From assembly GCF_019039215.1 (NCBI RefSeq), contig NZ_JAHNZZ010000001.1, positions 2,224,954 through 2,288,953 on the forward strand: a stretch of DNA of 64,000 nt, written 5' to 3'. The position numbers and the translations under genes are program-made. How positions within the stretch are numbered: position 1 is the first letter of the stretch; every line of letters starts with the position of its first letter. Source of the stretch: Bacillus sp. FJAT-29790. Lineage in GTDB: Bacteria > Bacillota > Bacilli > Bacillales > Cytobacillaceae. Positions 32,761 to 41,890 of the stretch are shown here, piece by piece. The notes under the pieces were generated by a model that worked only from the letters and a program-made list of their open reading frames with translations, ran no database searches and was not told the DNA's origin.

Positions 32761-32845
32761 ATCACTTGTTCTTAATAAATTGATTGTTAATGAATGTGAA
32801 AGTCGAGTTTATATATTCTCGATGCTTTTTTAGGAGGTGAATGGA

Positions 32846-33112
32846 ATGCCAAACATTAAATCTGCTATTAAGCGTGTAAAAACGAACGAAGCTCGTAACG
32901 CGCAAAACACTACTGCTAAATCTGCTATGCGTACAGCTATTAAGAAGGTTGATGCTGCTATCGTTAATAACGATGCAACTGCTGCGAAAGAAACTTTCGT
33001 TGATGCTGCTCGTAAACTAGACAAAGCTGCGTCTAAAGGTCTTATTCACAAAAACGCTGCTGCTCGTAAAAAATCTCGTTTAATGAAAAAAATGAACTCT
33101 TTAAATGCTTAA
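32846..33112 (+). CDS. rpsT: 30S ribosomal protein bS20
   Basis: This 88-aa basic, Ala/Lys-rich helical protein ([20 protein letters not shown]...[14 protein letters not shown]) is ribosomal protein S20. The ATG at 32846 is six bases behind AGGAGGTG; a GTG in the Shine-Dalgarno is not the start. It is transcribed opposite to gpr and holA on either side, a conserved arrangement. Confidence 0.98.
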   Translation: MPNIKSAIKRVKTNEARNAQNTTAKSAMRTAIKKVDAAIVNNDATAAKETFVDAARKLDKAASKGLIHKNAAARKKSRLMKKMNSLNA

Positions 33113-33127
33113 TATTTAAAGAATAAC

Positions 33128-33155
33128 GGCTATCTTTCAGAGATAGCCTTTTATT
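33128..33155 (+). terminator. Terminator of rpsT
   Basis: GGCTATCT-TTCAG-AGATAGCC followed by TTTTATTTT. Confidence 0.9.
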
Positions 33156-33161
33156 TTGAAA

Positions 33162-33187
33162 AAAACGACCCTTTTTCGGGTCGTTTT
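33162..33187 (-). terminator. Terminator of holA
   Basis: AAAACGACCC / GGGTCGTTTT arms with T-runs on the minus strand, just behind the holA stop codon. It may also back up rpsT termination. Confidence 0.85.
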
Positions 33188-33192
33188 TTAGA

Positions 33193-34224
33193 TTATTTTT
33201 GCAAAGCATGATCATGCAATCGAAATAAAAACATTTCTATCAGCATGACTTTGTTCATGCCGCCTGTTTTCATTTGGTAATCAGCGTCCGCCAATAATTT
33301 TATGATCATACTAAGTTCCTCATCGCCAAATAGTTGGGCTTGACCAGCCGCAAGCTTGATCCGAAAAGGGTGTACCTTTAAATAACCAGCGATTTGCTGC
33401 TGCCCATATCCTCTTCTTGCTAGCTCTTTAACCTGATAAATTAATCGGAATTGTCCTGTAATAACCGCCAATATTTTAATCGGCTCTTCATTTTGCTTTA
33501 ACAAATCATAATAGATCCTTAAAGCATCGTCTATTTTTCGGTGGACAATTTTATCAACAAGTGAAAAAATATTTTGCTCTAATGAACGGGAAACAAGCTT
33601 TTCAACTGTCTGCTCATCGATTTTATTTCCAACACCGGAATATAAGGCCAGCTTATCGACCTCACTTGTGAGCATAAACAAATTCGTGCCGGTAAGTGTA
33701 AGCATTAAGTCCACTGCTTTCTCATCTATTTGTACCCCGTTGATGGACGCCCGTTCCTTAATCCAAGCCCTTAATTCTCCTTCATTGAGCTTTTTTGCTT
33801 CGAGTAAAGCCGCTTTTCTTTTTAATTCTTTTGTCATTTTCTTCCGTTCATCTAATTTTTCATAAGTAGCTGCGAACACTACAATTGAGTAAGGGGCAGG
33901 CTCTTTAAGATACGCCTCAAGTTTTGCCAAGTTATGTTCCGTTTTTTCTTTTGTTTTTTCAGAGGTTAAAAAATAAGGATTATGTAGAAAAATTAATCTT
34001 CGTTCACCCATAAATGGAAAGGTTTCTGCATCTTCTAATGCAGCATCAATTGGGGTTTCCTCTAAATCATAAGAAGACAGATTAAAGTCCGCTTCCTCAT
34101 CATTCAACACGTTATTAATCAGCAAATGCTTTGTCTCATTTATAAGAAATGACTCCGGACCATATAATAAGTATAAGGGTGCAAACTGTTTTGCTTTAAT
34201 TTGTTTCCATAAATCAAAAATCAA
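33193..34224 (-). CDS. holA: DNA polymerase III delta subunit
   Basis: HolA is the clamp-loader subunit that opens the beta ring. The 343-aa protein has the AAA+-like fold without a P-loop, starting FDLWKQIKAKQFAPLYLLYGPE, with RRLIFLHNPYFL and the C-terminal helical collar (KILAVITGQFRLIYQVKELA). It corresponds to yqeN. An intergenic stretch of about 316 bases separates it from divergent yqzM. Confidence 0.94.
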   Translation of the reverse strand: MIFDLWKQIKAKQFAPLYLLYGPESFLINETKHLLINNVLNDEEADFNLSSYDLEETPIDAALEDAETFPFMGERRLIFLHNPYFLTSEKTKEKTEHNLAKLEAYLKEPAPYSIVVFAATYEKLDERKKMTKELKRKAALLEAKKLNEGELRAWIKERASINGVQIDEKAVDLMLTLTGTNLFMLTSEVDKLALYSGVGNKIDEQTVEKLVSRSLEQNIFSLVDKIVHRKIDDALRIYYDLLKQNEEPIKILAVITGQFRLIYQVKELARRGYGQQQIAGYLKVHPFRIKLAAGQAQLFGDEELSMIIKLLADADYQMKTGGMNKVMLIEMFLFRLHDHALQK

Positions 34225-34540
34225 TGTATTTCGCTCCGTTCATGTTACCATTCTTCTTTTTTATCTTAAAGAAGCTAAGGAGTTTTGACAAGGTACAAAT
34301 TTCTTCATCAAAAGGAATTGACACCATCGATCAAGTGCCAATTCCCCATCTATATAGAACGTCGGAACATGAGGCCTAGGATACTCAAGAAACGACGGTA
34401 TGCATACTGTACAAATTATTCTTTCCTTGCATTTGTATCTTATTTGTGACAACTCTTGTCATATAAGGAAAAGCCTCGAAGAACGGTAGATTTTTTTATT
34501 CTAATCGCTTATACTTAGTAGGAAATAGGAGGGGTAGACT
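34225..34540. other. Intergenic region between holA and yqzM
   Basis: 316 bases between divergent genes. It should hold both promoters; TATACT at 34511-34516 is a possible yqzM -10 box without a good -35. A 63-codon minus-strand frame (34261-34452) starts at TTG without a convincing ribosome binding site and resembles nothing I know, so it is not called. Confidence 0.55.
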
Positions 34541-34675
34541 GTGAACCAATTTGAGAAAAACGTCCAAAGTAAGCGGAATGATGCGATTGACTCTGGAATG
34601 GGATTTGCCGTATCTTTCGGTTTTTTCGCAGTATTGTTTATTATTGCTACAGTCATTAAAGTTGTCGGATCTTAA
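34541..34675 (+). CDS. yqzM: YqzM family small membrane protein
   Basis: This 44-aa protein (MNQFEKNVQSKRNDAIDSGM...) has one membrane segment in its C-terminal half (about 21-43). It matches YqzM, a conserved small protein between holA and comEC in bacilli with no known function. The start is GTG, six bases behind AGGAGGGG. A terminator follows directly. Confidence 0.92.
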   Translation: MNQFEKNVQSKRNDAIDSGMGFAVSFGFFAVLFIIATVIKVVGS

Positions 34676-34696
34676 TGGCTACATAAGAATTTTTTG

Positions 34697-34720
34697 GGCT
34701 GCATTGCAGCCTTTTTTCTT
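34697..34720 (+). terminator. Terminator of yqzM
   Basis: GGCTGC-ATT-GCAGCC followed by TTTTTTCTTTT. Confidence 0.9.
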
Positions 34721-34767
34721 TTGGCTAGTTTTAAGTTATCCGATGGGGGCCGAATCTTAAGTAATTC

Positions 34768-37104
34768 TTAATCTATATTATGGGTAATTACAGAAAAGGT
34801 TCCATTGTCCCCTTTAAATACATAGGAAATTGCCCCATGCTGGTCTGTTCGCAGTACTTTTATATGTCTTACTGCCAATTTTTCGAGGATCTCCCTTTTC
34901 GGATGTCCGTAGCGATTATTTTTTCCCACTGAGATGATTGCAAGCCTTGGTTTAATTTGATCTAGAAAAGGATCGGAGGTTGAGGATTTACTGCCATGAT
35001 GACCAACTTTTAACACATCGATTTTGAGCTTTTCGTAGGAAGAAATTAGTTTTTCTTCTCCCGCCTCTTCTAAATCACCTGTAAAAAGCCATTTGATTCC
35101 CGCGATATTTGCAAATAGAACGATTGAGCTATTATTTCTCTCTGTCTCCATCCCCATTTGCGGTGATAATACTTGAAAGAAAGCATCGCCAGAAATCCAC
35201 CTTTCTCCTGCTTTCGTGAAATGAAAAGGGATTTTCTTTCCTTTCGCTATATTTAATATCGTTTTTTCGAGTTCTGACAGTTCTTTCACCTTTGGCAAGA
35301 GCAGTTCTTTGACATTTAACTCCTTGATGATCTCTAAAGACCCTCCAATATGGTCCATATCCCCATGGGTTAAAATTAACTTATGAATAGTTGTTATTCC
35401 TTTGCTTTTTAAATAAGGAACGACCACATCTTTTCCAACTTCAAACTGCTTCTGTCGTTCCTTCCATTCTTCTGTATTGAATCTTAATGTACCGCCCGTA
35501 TCAATTATATAATTCCCTTTTCCATGTGGCAGTTTTATTAGGATACTGTCCCCCTGGCCGACATCAATAAAGGTGATTTCCCCATACGGAGAAAGCGTAT
35601 TCCCTAAGGCATGAATGATCATAACAATCAATGGGAGAAATAAAATCTGAATAAACCTTTTCACTTGAATGAATCGCTCCCATAACGAAAAAAATATCGG
35701 CATGATCAATAAATACAACAAAAAAACGGAGAGTGAAGGCCGACCAAGTGTGAGTGTCGCAAATGGAATCAGTGAAAGCCTCCCAGCTGCATAATCCATC
35801 CAAATAATGAGTAAATTTAATGGATTCAACAGGAGATTAATCGTTGCACCGAAAAATAAATGCAACAAAAAAAGAATGAAAATCACAGGTAAGATAAAAA
35901 GTGAAAACAGAGGAACAAAAATCGCATTAGCAAGAATGGAGATGACGGACACTTCAAAAAAGTAAAAGAACATAATGGGAGTGGCTGCCAGCTGACAAAT
36001 AAATGACGTGGCAAACAATATAGATAGAGGGTGAGAAAACCGTTTTAAAATGATCGGCGCAGAAAATACTAATGAAAAACTAACACTAAAGGAAAGTTGA
36101 AAGCCTACTTCATATATCACTAAAGGAGAGAAGAAAGTGTACAATACAAAAACAATACTTATCACATCAATTGTTAATAGTGAGAATTTTCTGCTCCATT
36201 TTTTTAGAGCTAAAAAAATGATCATCATAAAAACAGCACGAATCACGGAAGGCGCGGCACCTGTTAATAAAGCATAACAAGGTAAAAACAGGAGTAAAGC
36301 TGTCGTCATCTTCTCCCTTGTCACACCAATTCGGAGGCCGAAATAATAAATCATACTTGCAAGCATGCCAACATGAAGTCCCGAAATCGCCAATAAATGG
36401 ACAATTCCAAGTTTTTGATATGATTTTAACACATCCGCTTCAATTAGATCTCGATCACCGAAAAGCAGAGCTACTGCTAATGGTGCCGTTTTTTTAGGGA
36501 AATAACTCTGTATGTATAAAATTCCATTTTGTCTAATCGTACGAAAGAATGAAAGAGGGGTTTGCTTTTGAGGACTGCATTTAGAGAGGTTTAAATGATC
36601 AATTTTTACTATCCAAAACATTTGGTTTCTTTTCAAATATTCTTTGTAGTTAAAAGCATTTTCGTTTGTTGCAGAAGCAGGTTCTTCGAGGCTGCCAGTT
36701 ACTTGACACGCGATGCCTGTTTTTAAATTTTCTGTGATGGCCTCCTTCTCTTTCTCCGTTTTAATTTTGTATCTAATGACAAGCTTTTCACGATGATCAG
36801 ATTCCTTGCCCCTAGCAGTTAACAGCTCTCCGTCTACCTTTATCTCTTCTTGAAAATAGAGGTTAAAAACAGTTTCTTTCCCTGTTAAGCGGGATTTGTT
36901 CCCTTTTTCAACAGTTTCACCACGGACAAAGAAGAGAATAAAAATCAAGCTAAAAAAAAGAATTTGCTTACGAGTAAAATTTTTCCTTTTAGAAAGTAAA
37001 ATGGCCATTAAAATATAAACCGCAAAAAATATAAATGGATTGATAAAGGCTGCTAAAAAACCCGTAAGCGCGGAGACTGCAAAATAAATCCATCTGCTCT
37101 TCAT
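34768..37104 (-). CDS. comEC: DNA uptake channel ComEC/Rec2
   Basis: ComEC forms the channel through which single-stranded DNA enters competent cells. The 778-aa protein has N-terminal membrane helices, an OB-like external domain (about 60-185), the Competence domain with multiple membrane segments (about 200-480) starting LLAISGLHVGML, and a C-terminal metallo-beta-lactamase domain with the metal motif LTHGDMDHIGG, possibly the nuclease that degrades the other strand. No frameshift is seen. The start follows AAGGAGA at about ten bases. Confidence 0.96.
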   Translation of the reverse strand: MKSRWIYFAVSALTGFLAAFINPFIFFAVYILMAILLSKRKNFTRKQILFFSLIFILFFVRGETVEKGNKSRLTGKETVFNLYFQEEIKVDGELLTARGKESDHREKLVIRYKIKTEKEKEAITENLKTGIACQVTGSLEEPASATNENAFNYKEYLKRNQMFWIVKIDHLNLSKCSPQKQTPLSFFRTIRQNGILYIQSYFPKKTAPLAVALLFGDRDLIEADVLKSYQKLGIVHLLAISGLHVGMLASMIYYFGLRIGVTREKMTTALLLFLPCYALLTGAAPSVIRAVFMMIIFLALKKWSRKFSLLTIDVISIVFVLYTFFSPLVIYEVGFQLSFSVSFSLVFSAPIILKRFSHPLSILFATSFICQLAATPIMFFYFFEVSVISILANAIFVPLFSLFILPVIFILFLLHLFFGATINLLLNPLNLLIIWMDYAAGRLSLIPFATLTLGRPSLSVFLLYLLIMPIFFSLWERFIQVKRFIQILFLPLIVMIIHALGNTLSPYGEITFIDVGQGDSILIKLPHGKGNYIIDTGGTLRFNTEEWKERQKQFEVGKDVVVPYLKSKGITTIHKLILTHGDMDHIGGSLEIIKELNVKELLLPKVKELSELEKTILNIAKGKKIPFHFTKAGERWISGDAFFQVLSPQMGMETERNNSSIVLFANIAGIKWLFTGDLEEAGEEKLISSYEKLKIDVLKVGHHGSKSSTSDPFLDQIKPRLAIISVGKNNRYGHPKREILEKLAVRHIKVLRTDQHGAISYVFKGDNGTFSVITHNID

Positions 37105-37142
37105 TTCTTTTTCTTCTCCTTCTTCTTCATTCTCCTCAAAAT

Positions 37143-37215
37143 CAAATACGCCTTGGCGTATTTGCGCCCAGATTTTGCCTTAGCTTGCTCGATAAATTCC
37201 TTTAAAAGATCTGAG
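37143..37215 (+). repeat. Dispersed repeat family 2, copy E (short)
   Basis: AAATACGCCTTGGCGTATTT, then GCGCCCAGATTTTGCCTTAG and CTTGCTCGATAAATTCC match the first third of copies B and C. It lies between comEB and comEC, inside the late competence operon. Confidence 0.8.
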
Positions 37216-37260
37216 GCCAGAAAAAGTTTGACCGTGGTGTAATGTTTTTGCCCAAGAATT

Positions 37261-37827
37261 TTAGCGGGGAGTAAACAGCTTCTCAGCTTGAGCTTGCAAT
37301 AATATGATCGCTTCTTTATCCTTTCCGGCTTGCTTAAGCTCATCCATTATCTTTTCAATGAATTGCCGTTTCTCTTGGGGTTGAAAATCGACTGACATTT
37401 CATTACCTTCTACTTGTTCTACCTTTACTCCAGCCATATTGAAAAGCTCGATCGCATAAGGGTGATTTTTGTAATCCTTGGAATAATAGACTGTTTTTAT
37501 CCCAGCTTGAATGATGGCTTTACAGCATTGCAGACAAGGAAAGTGAGTAACATAAATTTCGGCTCCGCTCGTTGGGACGCCAAATTTCGCACATTGCAAG
37601 AGAGCATTCATCTCGGCATGAATCGTTCTTACACAATGATTATCAATGACGTAACAGCCCTCATCTATACAATGCTCTCCGCCTGCGATGGAGCCGTTAT
37701 ACCCACCTGCAATAATTCTTTTATCCCTTACTATCGTCGCTCCAACAGATAATCTCGTACAAGTGCTTCTTAGCGCGAGTAAATGACTCTGGGCAATAAA
37801 ATATTGGTTCCATGAAATTCTATCCAT
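37261..37827 (-). CDS. comEB: dCMP deaminase-like competence protein ComEB
   Basis: ComEB is a zinc-dependent deoxycytidylate deaminase encoded in the comE operon; in B. subtilis it also helps localise the competence machinery at the pole. The 188-aa protein has the zinc and catalytic motifs TIHAEMNAL and PCLQC, with upstream Cys/His residues (GGEHCIDEGC, DNHCVR) that form a second zinc site in this family. The length is normal. Confidence 0.94.
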   Translation of the reverse strand: MDRISWNQYFIAQSHLLALRSTCTRLSVGATIVRDKRIIAGGYNGSIAGGEHCIDEGCYVIDNHCVRTIHAEMNALLQCAKFGVPTSGAEIYVTHFPCLQCCKAIIQAGIKTVYYSKDYKNHPYAIELFNMAGVKVEQVEGNEMSVDFQPQEKRQFIEKIMDELKQAGKDKEAIILLQAQAEKLFTPR

Positions 37828-37932
37828 TACATTTTTCTCTCCCTTGTATTTCTATATCTCAAAATAGTTAACTTGAACTTCCCTAATAAATACAAGTTTA
37901 ATCCTGGGGAAGAAATGGGTCAATGAATTCTC

Positions 37933-38562
37933 CTATTTTACTTTAATACTGTTCTGTAATTTCTCGAACGTTTTATTGCCAATTCCACTAATTGACTTGA
38001 TATCCTCAATAACCTTAAATGGACCATTCATTTCGCGAAACTCGATAATCGCGGCAGCTTTAGCAGGCCCGATTCCAGGCAGTGTTTGCAATTCAGTTTC
38101 ATTTGCAGTGTTCAGATTAACCTTTCCATCACTCCCTCCTTGACTAGCAGGGACTGCTCCTTGTAGAATCGATCCAGATTCCTCTAACACCTCACCTTGA
38201 GCTGGGACGTATACAACCATTTCATCCTCTACCCTCATTGCAAAATTAATCTTCGCTTCATCCGCTTTTTCAGTTAGCCCGCCAGCTTTATTGATCATGT
38301 CTATTACGCGCTCATCTGTGCCTGCTTTATATACACCCGGCTTATTCACAGCGCCCTTCACATCAACGATAACACTCTCTGCAACGGCTTTCATTTCTGC
38401 GTTTTCGTTTAGGTTCTGCTCCTCAATTCCTAACCACTCTTCATCATTTTTAATAACGCTACTCTCGTTTTCCATTGGTTCAAAAATAAAATAGATCACC
38501 GCAAAAATGATCACAATGCCTCCAGAAATATAGGCTTTGTTTGATTTTATCCAGTCAATCAT
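37933..38562 (-). CDS. comEA: DNA receptor ComEA
   Basis: ComEA binds double-stranded DNA outside the membrane and hands it to the uptake pore. The 209-aa protein has an N-terminal anchor (about 8-25), an acidic linker, an SLBB domain (VDVKGAVNKPGVYKAGTDE...) and a C-terminal pair of helix-hairpin-helix motifs (VNLNTANETELQTLPGIGPAKA, IKSISGIGNKTFEKLQ). The ATG at 38562 follows AAAGGAAG; an ATG 11 codons earlier lacks a site. Confidence 0.95.
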   Translation of the reverse strand: MIDWIKSNKAYISGGIVIIFAVIYFIFEPMENESSVIKNDEEWLGIEEQNLNENAEMKAVAESVIVDVKGAVNKPGVYKAGTDERVIDMINKAGGLTEKADEAKINFAMRVEDEMVVYVPAQGEVLEESGSILQGAVPASQGGSDGKVNLNTANETELQTLPGIGPAKAAAIIEFREMNGPFKVIEDIKSISGIGNKTFEKLQNSIKVK

Positions 38563-38650
38563 ACGAATCTTCCTTTCTTTTTTAGCATAATTCAAACACT
38601 ATGTTCATATCGTATATGGGAAAGCTTGCTGGTAAAGGAGGGATGGAACA

Positions 38651-39475
38651 TTGAATATCGGAATTATTGGAACAGGTAATATGGGGAGAATTCTGACAGA
38701 AGCATTGCTTGATGGAAATGCTGTTTCCTCTTCTTCCTTAACGATTACAAATCGAACAATCAAAAAATCTTTGGAAATTCAGAAGAACTATCAAGGAGTT
38801 CAAGTAGCGGCAAATGGGAAAGATGTAGCGGAACGATCATCGCTCATCTTTATTTGCGTGAAGCCACATGATATTTACCATGTTATTAAAGAGATTTCTC
38901 CTTTCTTAACAAAAGAGAAATGCGTTGTATCAATTACAAGTCCGATTACAGTCGAACAAATAGAGTCTGTTACCCCTTGCTCTGTTGCAAGGGTCATTCC
39001 AAGCATTACGAATCGAGCACTCGCTGGCGTTTCATTAGTTTCATTTGGTAACAATTGTGATAAAAAGTGGAAGGAAAGAATTTGGAATTTGTGTCAGGCG
39101 ATTTCAAAGCCGGTTGAAATTGAGGAAAACATCACACGTGTCAGTTCTGATATTGTCAGCTGCGGTCCTGCTTTTTTCAGCTATTTAACGCAAGCCTTCA
39201 TTCTCGCTGCAGTCAAAGAGACGAAAATAGATCAAAAAACGGCAACAACCCTTGCAGAAGAGATGCTGATCGGAATGGGAGAACTGCTGAAAAAGGGCTT
39301 TTATACATTGCCAACATTACAGGAAAAGGTATGTGTAAAAGGAGGAATTACCGGTGAAGGAATCAAAGTGCTTGAAAGCGAATTAGGGGAAGTTTTTGAG
39401 CATGTGTTTCAAGCAACCCATGCTAAGTTTAAAGACGAAATCAATAAGGTAAAGGATCAATATCCACTCCCTTAA
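38651..39475 (+). CDS. comER: ComER, pyrroline-5-carboxylate reductase-like protein
   Basis: ComER is the product encoded divergently from comEA. It has the ProC fold: Rossmann motif IGIIGTGNMGRIL, ICVKPHD, and the C-terminal dimer domain with CGPAFFSYLTQAF. In B. subtilis ComER is linked to sporulation and biofilm entry rather than proline synthesis. The 274-aa protein starts at TTG (38651), eight to nine bases behind AAAGGAGGG; no better start is in frame. Confidence 0.93.
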   Translation: MNIGIIGTGNMGRILTEALLDGNAVSSSSLTITNRTIKKSLEIQKNYQGVQVAANGKDVAERSSLIFICVKPHDIYHVIKEISPFLTKEKCVVSITSPITVEQIESVTPCSVARVIPSITNRALAGVSLVSFGNNCDKKWKERIWNLCQAISKPVEIEENITRVSSDIVSCGPAFFSYLTQAFILAAVKETKIDQKTATTLAEEMLIGMGELLKKGFYTLPTLQEKVCVKGGITGEGIKVLESELGEVFEHVFQATHAKFKDEINKVKDQYPLP

Positions 39476-39489
39476 TCAATATTCGGCAC

Positions 39490-39522
39490 GAAGGAGAAAA
39501 CTCCTTCATCAAAATTTTTTTT
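39490..39522 (+). terminator. Terminator of comER
   Basis: GAAGGAG-AAAA-CTCCTTC followed by ATCAAAA and nine T. Confidence 0.82.
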
Positions 39523-39534
39523 TACACAAAACCA

Positions 39535-39624
39535 AAGGGCCAGTCCTCATAAAAGCAATATATTGTAAATTGGATTCGTTAACATCCAATTCATACAGTA
39601 TATTGATAGTGAGGTCAGGCCCTT
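39535..39624 (-). repeat. 90-base imperfect hairpin between comER and yqeM
   Basis: Arms AAGGGCC, CCTCA, CAATATA, ATTGGAT pair in order with ATCCAAT, TATATTG, TGAGG, GGCCCTT around a TCGTTAAC centre. It directly follows the yqeM stop codon and may act as terminator or 3' protector of that message. It has no counterpart elsewhere in the window. Confidence 0.75.
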
Positions 39625-39633
39625 CCTAATTTT

Positions 39634-40380
39634 TTATATTTTCCGGCAAATAAAAAAGATTCGTTCCGAATGAGCTTTCGGTGACACTGCTTCAAAATCC
39701 GCTGCTACTTCAAGCACTTCAAAACCAGCTTCCTTAAGCCACGCCTCATAAACTTCAATGGGATATGTCCGTTGTAGATGCAGCTCATCATATCTGTCAT
39801 ATTGGCCCGTATTTTGATCTAATACAAAGAATGAAAGATCATGCTCAACACTGTTCGGAAATTCCCCTTGATAACTGTGCCATATATAAGAAATCTCCTC
39901 TTCATTAAGAGTAAATGTCTGATTCATAAAAACCTGCATTATTTTATAAATGGAATGGACATCAAAGATGAAAATTCCACCCTTAATCAGGTGATCATTC
40001 ACATTCCGAAAGGTAGCCAAAACTTCGGGCTCCGACTCTAAATAATTTAATGAGTCACAAAAAATGCCAATTAAATCAAACTGACCAAGACCTTCGAGTT
40101 CAGCCATATTTTGCTGATAAAATTGCATGTCCAATCCTTTGCTGCTTGCCTTTGATTGAGCAACTGTTAACATATCAGCTGAAAGGTCAACCCCTGTTAC
40201 ATCATAGCCTTCTTCAGCAAGCTTGATTGAAAGCTTTCCCGTTCCACAGGCGAGGTCAAGAACCCTTTTACCCTGAACATTGTATTTCGTTACAAGCTTG
40301 GTTACGAGTTCGACCCATTTATCATATGGAACATCTTTCATTAACTCATCATAAAGATAGGCAAACTTCCCGTAGGTCAT
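39634..40380 (-). CDS. yqeM: SAM-dependent methyltransferase YqeM
   Basis: This class I methyltransferase (248 aa) has the SAM-binding motif VLDLACGTGKLSIKLAEEGY and VTGVDLSADML. Its substrate is unknown. It begins inside the rsfS stop codon (ATGA, 40377-40380), which makes it the last gene of the yqeG-yqeM cluster and suggests a link to ribosome or NAD functions only by position. Confidence 0.92.
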   Translation of the reverse strand: MTYGKFAYLYDELMKDVPYDKWVELVTKLVTKYNVQGKRVLDLACGTGKLSIKLAEEGYDVTGVDLSADMLTVAQSKASSKGLDMQFYQQNMAELEGLGQFDLIGIFCDSLNYLESEPEVLATFRNVNDHLIKGGIFIFDVHSIYKIMQVFMNQTFTLNEEEISYIWHSYQGEFPNSVEHDLSFFVLDQNTGQYDRYDELHLQRTYPIEVYEAWLKEAGFEVLEVAADFEAVSPKAHSERIFFICRKI

Positions 40381-40733
40381 TGGTTAAGCTCGCTTTGAAC
40401 ATTTTCAATTGGCGCATCCCCCCAAAGACGTTCAAGATTATAATAGCTTCTTTCATCGCGATGGAATATATGGGCAACAACATCCCCCATATCCACTAGG
40501 ATCCACCTTGCTTCGTCAAACCCTTCGATTCTTTTTACAGAGTAGCCTAGCTCTCCAGCTTTCTCTTTCATCTCCCTTGCAATTGCCTGTACTTGTTTAT
40601 CCGAATTTCCATGACAAATTAGGAAATAATCTGCAATTAAAGAGATTCCTTTCATATTTAAGACAACTATATCTTCAGCTCTTTTATCATCAGCCGCTTT
40701 AACTGCGGTCAATAGTAATTTTCTTTCACTCAT
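40377..40733 (-). CDS. rsfS: Ribosomal silencing factor RsfS
   Basis: RsfS binds ribosomal protein L14 and blocks subunit joining in slow growth. The 118-aa protein has the family motifs DIVVLNMKGISLIADYFLIC, GFDEARWILVDMGDVVAHIF and RSYYNLERLWGDAP. It overlaps yqeK by 8 bases and yqeM by 4. Confidence 0.96.
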   Translation of the reverse strand: MSERKLLLTAVKAADDKRAEDIVVLNMKGISLIADYFLICHGNSDKQVQAIAREMKEKAGELGYSVKRIEGFDEARWILVDMGDVVAHIFHRDERSYYNLERLWGDAPIENVQSELNQ

Positions 40734-41304
40734 TCAATCCGTCCTCCTGATTTATAATTAAGTCATTATATGTGTAAAAAGTAGCTGGAAAAACCGGCTG
40801 TCCTTTTTTAATTAAAAATAATATGGTATTTTTGATGGATTTTATTAAAGCTCCATCGAGACTGTTCTCCGCTATTTCACGCACTTCTTCAACGCCAGGA
40901 AAATGCCTCCCTGGTTCAATATAATCAGCTAAATAAATAACTTTCTCTAACGTTGTCATCCCTGTTCTTCCTGAAGTATGGTATTTGATTGCATCAAGAA
41001 CTTCCTGATCCTTAATTCCAGCTTCCTTCTGAACAAGATAAGCCCCGACAGGCGCATGCCACAGTTCACTATTGAAGGAAAGGAGTTCTTGCGGCATTCC
41101 TTGTTCAATAATAATTTGTTTCATTTCCTCTTTTGGACGAAATTTGGCATAATCATGAAAGATCGCGGCAAGTTCGGCCTTTTTTTCATCGGCACCATAT
41201 TTCCTAGCAAGTGCCACTGCTGACTCCATAACACCAAGTGTATGGGTGTAGCGATGTTCTGTTAATTGTTCCTTCACTATTTTTAAGGCAAGATCACGGT
41301 CCAT
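40726..41304 (-). CDS. yqeK: YqeK, HD-domain Ap4A hydrolase
   Basis: YqeK proteins are metal-dependent symmetrical diadenosine tetraphosphate hydrolases of the HD superfamily. The 192-aa protein has HRYTHTLGVMESA, the HD pair in IFHDYAKF, and HTSGRTGMTTLEKVIYLADYIEPGR. It begins within nadD (11-base overlap). Confidence 0.94.
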   Translation of the reverse strand: MDRDLALKIVKEQLTEHRYTHTLGVMESAVALARKYGADEKKAELAAIFHDYAKFRPKEEMKQIIIEQGMPQELLSFNSELWHAPVGAYLVQKEAGIKDQEVLDAIKYHTSGRTGMTTLEKVIYLADYIEPGRHFPGVEEVREIAENSLDGALIKSIKNTILFLIKKGQPVFPATFYTYNDLIINQEDGLNE

Positions 41305-41863
41305 ATAAATTCTTCTCCTTAATATAGCTTCTTACTGAATCCGGAACGATATAGCGAACCGTTTTCCCTTCCTTCAGACGGCTTCGGATGAGGCTAGAGG
41401 AAATATTTATTTCCGGCACCTCGGCATAAAGAATCGGATAAGGGCTTTGATGACTATAAGACGGTCGCCTAACTCCTATAAATTGAACGATGTCGAATAA
41501 TTCATCGATGTTATACCACTTTGGTAAGTATTCAATCATATCTGCACCAATAATAAAATAAAACTGTTTATCAAGATGCGTTTCTTTTAGAATTTTCATC
41601 GTTTCATAAGAATAGGAAGGACCCTTCCTTTTTAGTTCAATTAATTCAATTTTAAAATTAGGATGCCCTTGAATGGCAAGTTTCAGCAAATTCACTCTGT
41701 CTTCATCATCAATCGCATTCGACTTTTTCTTGTGCGGAGGCTCTTGATTCGGCATGAACCAAATTTCATCCAATGACATCGTGTTCAACACTTCATTAGC
41801 AATGATTAAATGTCCAAGATGCGGGGGATCAAAAGTACCGCCTAAAATGCCGATTTTTTTCAG
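41294..41863 (-). CDS. nadD: Nicotinate-nucleotide adenylyltransferase, probable CTG start
   Basis: NadD adenylates nicotinate mononucleotide in NAD synthesis. The nucleotidyltransferase signature GGTFDPPHLGHL, needed for catalysis, lies upstream of the first ATG in frame (41791). The only start that gives a full enzyme is the CTG at 41863, six bases after AGGAGGAG, with no ATG, GTG or TTG between it and the MITE sequence upstream. This gives 189 aa, the length of the B. subtilis enzyme, and the N-terminus (M)KKIGILGGTFDPPH. The C-terminus with SSSLIRSRLKEGK is normal. MITE copy 2 lies 27 bases upstream. Confidence 0.93.
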   Translation of the reverse strand: MKKIGILGGTFDPPHLGHLIIANEVLNTMSLDEIWFMPNQEPPHKKKSNAIDDEDRVNLLKLAIQGHPNFKIELIELKRKGPSYSYETMKILKETHLDKQFYFIIGADMIEYLPKWYNIDELFDIVQFIGVRRPSYSHQSPYPILYAEVPEINISSSLIRSRLKEGKTVRYIVPDSVRSYIKEKNLYGP

Positions 41864-41890
41864 GGTGCACTCCTCCTGACTTTTCTTTTT

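Noticed and set aside
34261..34452. 63-codon minus-strand frame between holA and yqzM.
   Set aside because: It starts at TTG with no properly spaced ribosome binding site, has no recognisable relative, and lies in a divergent promoter region.
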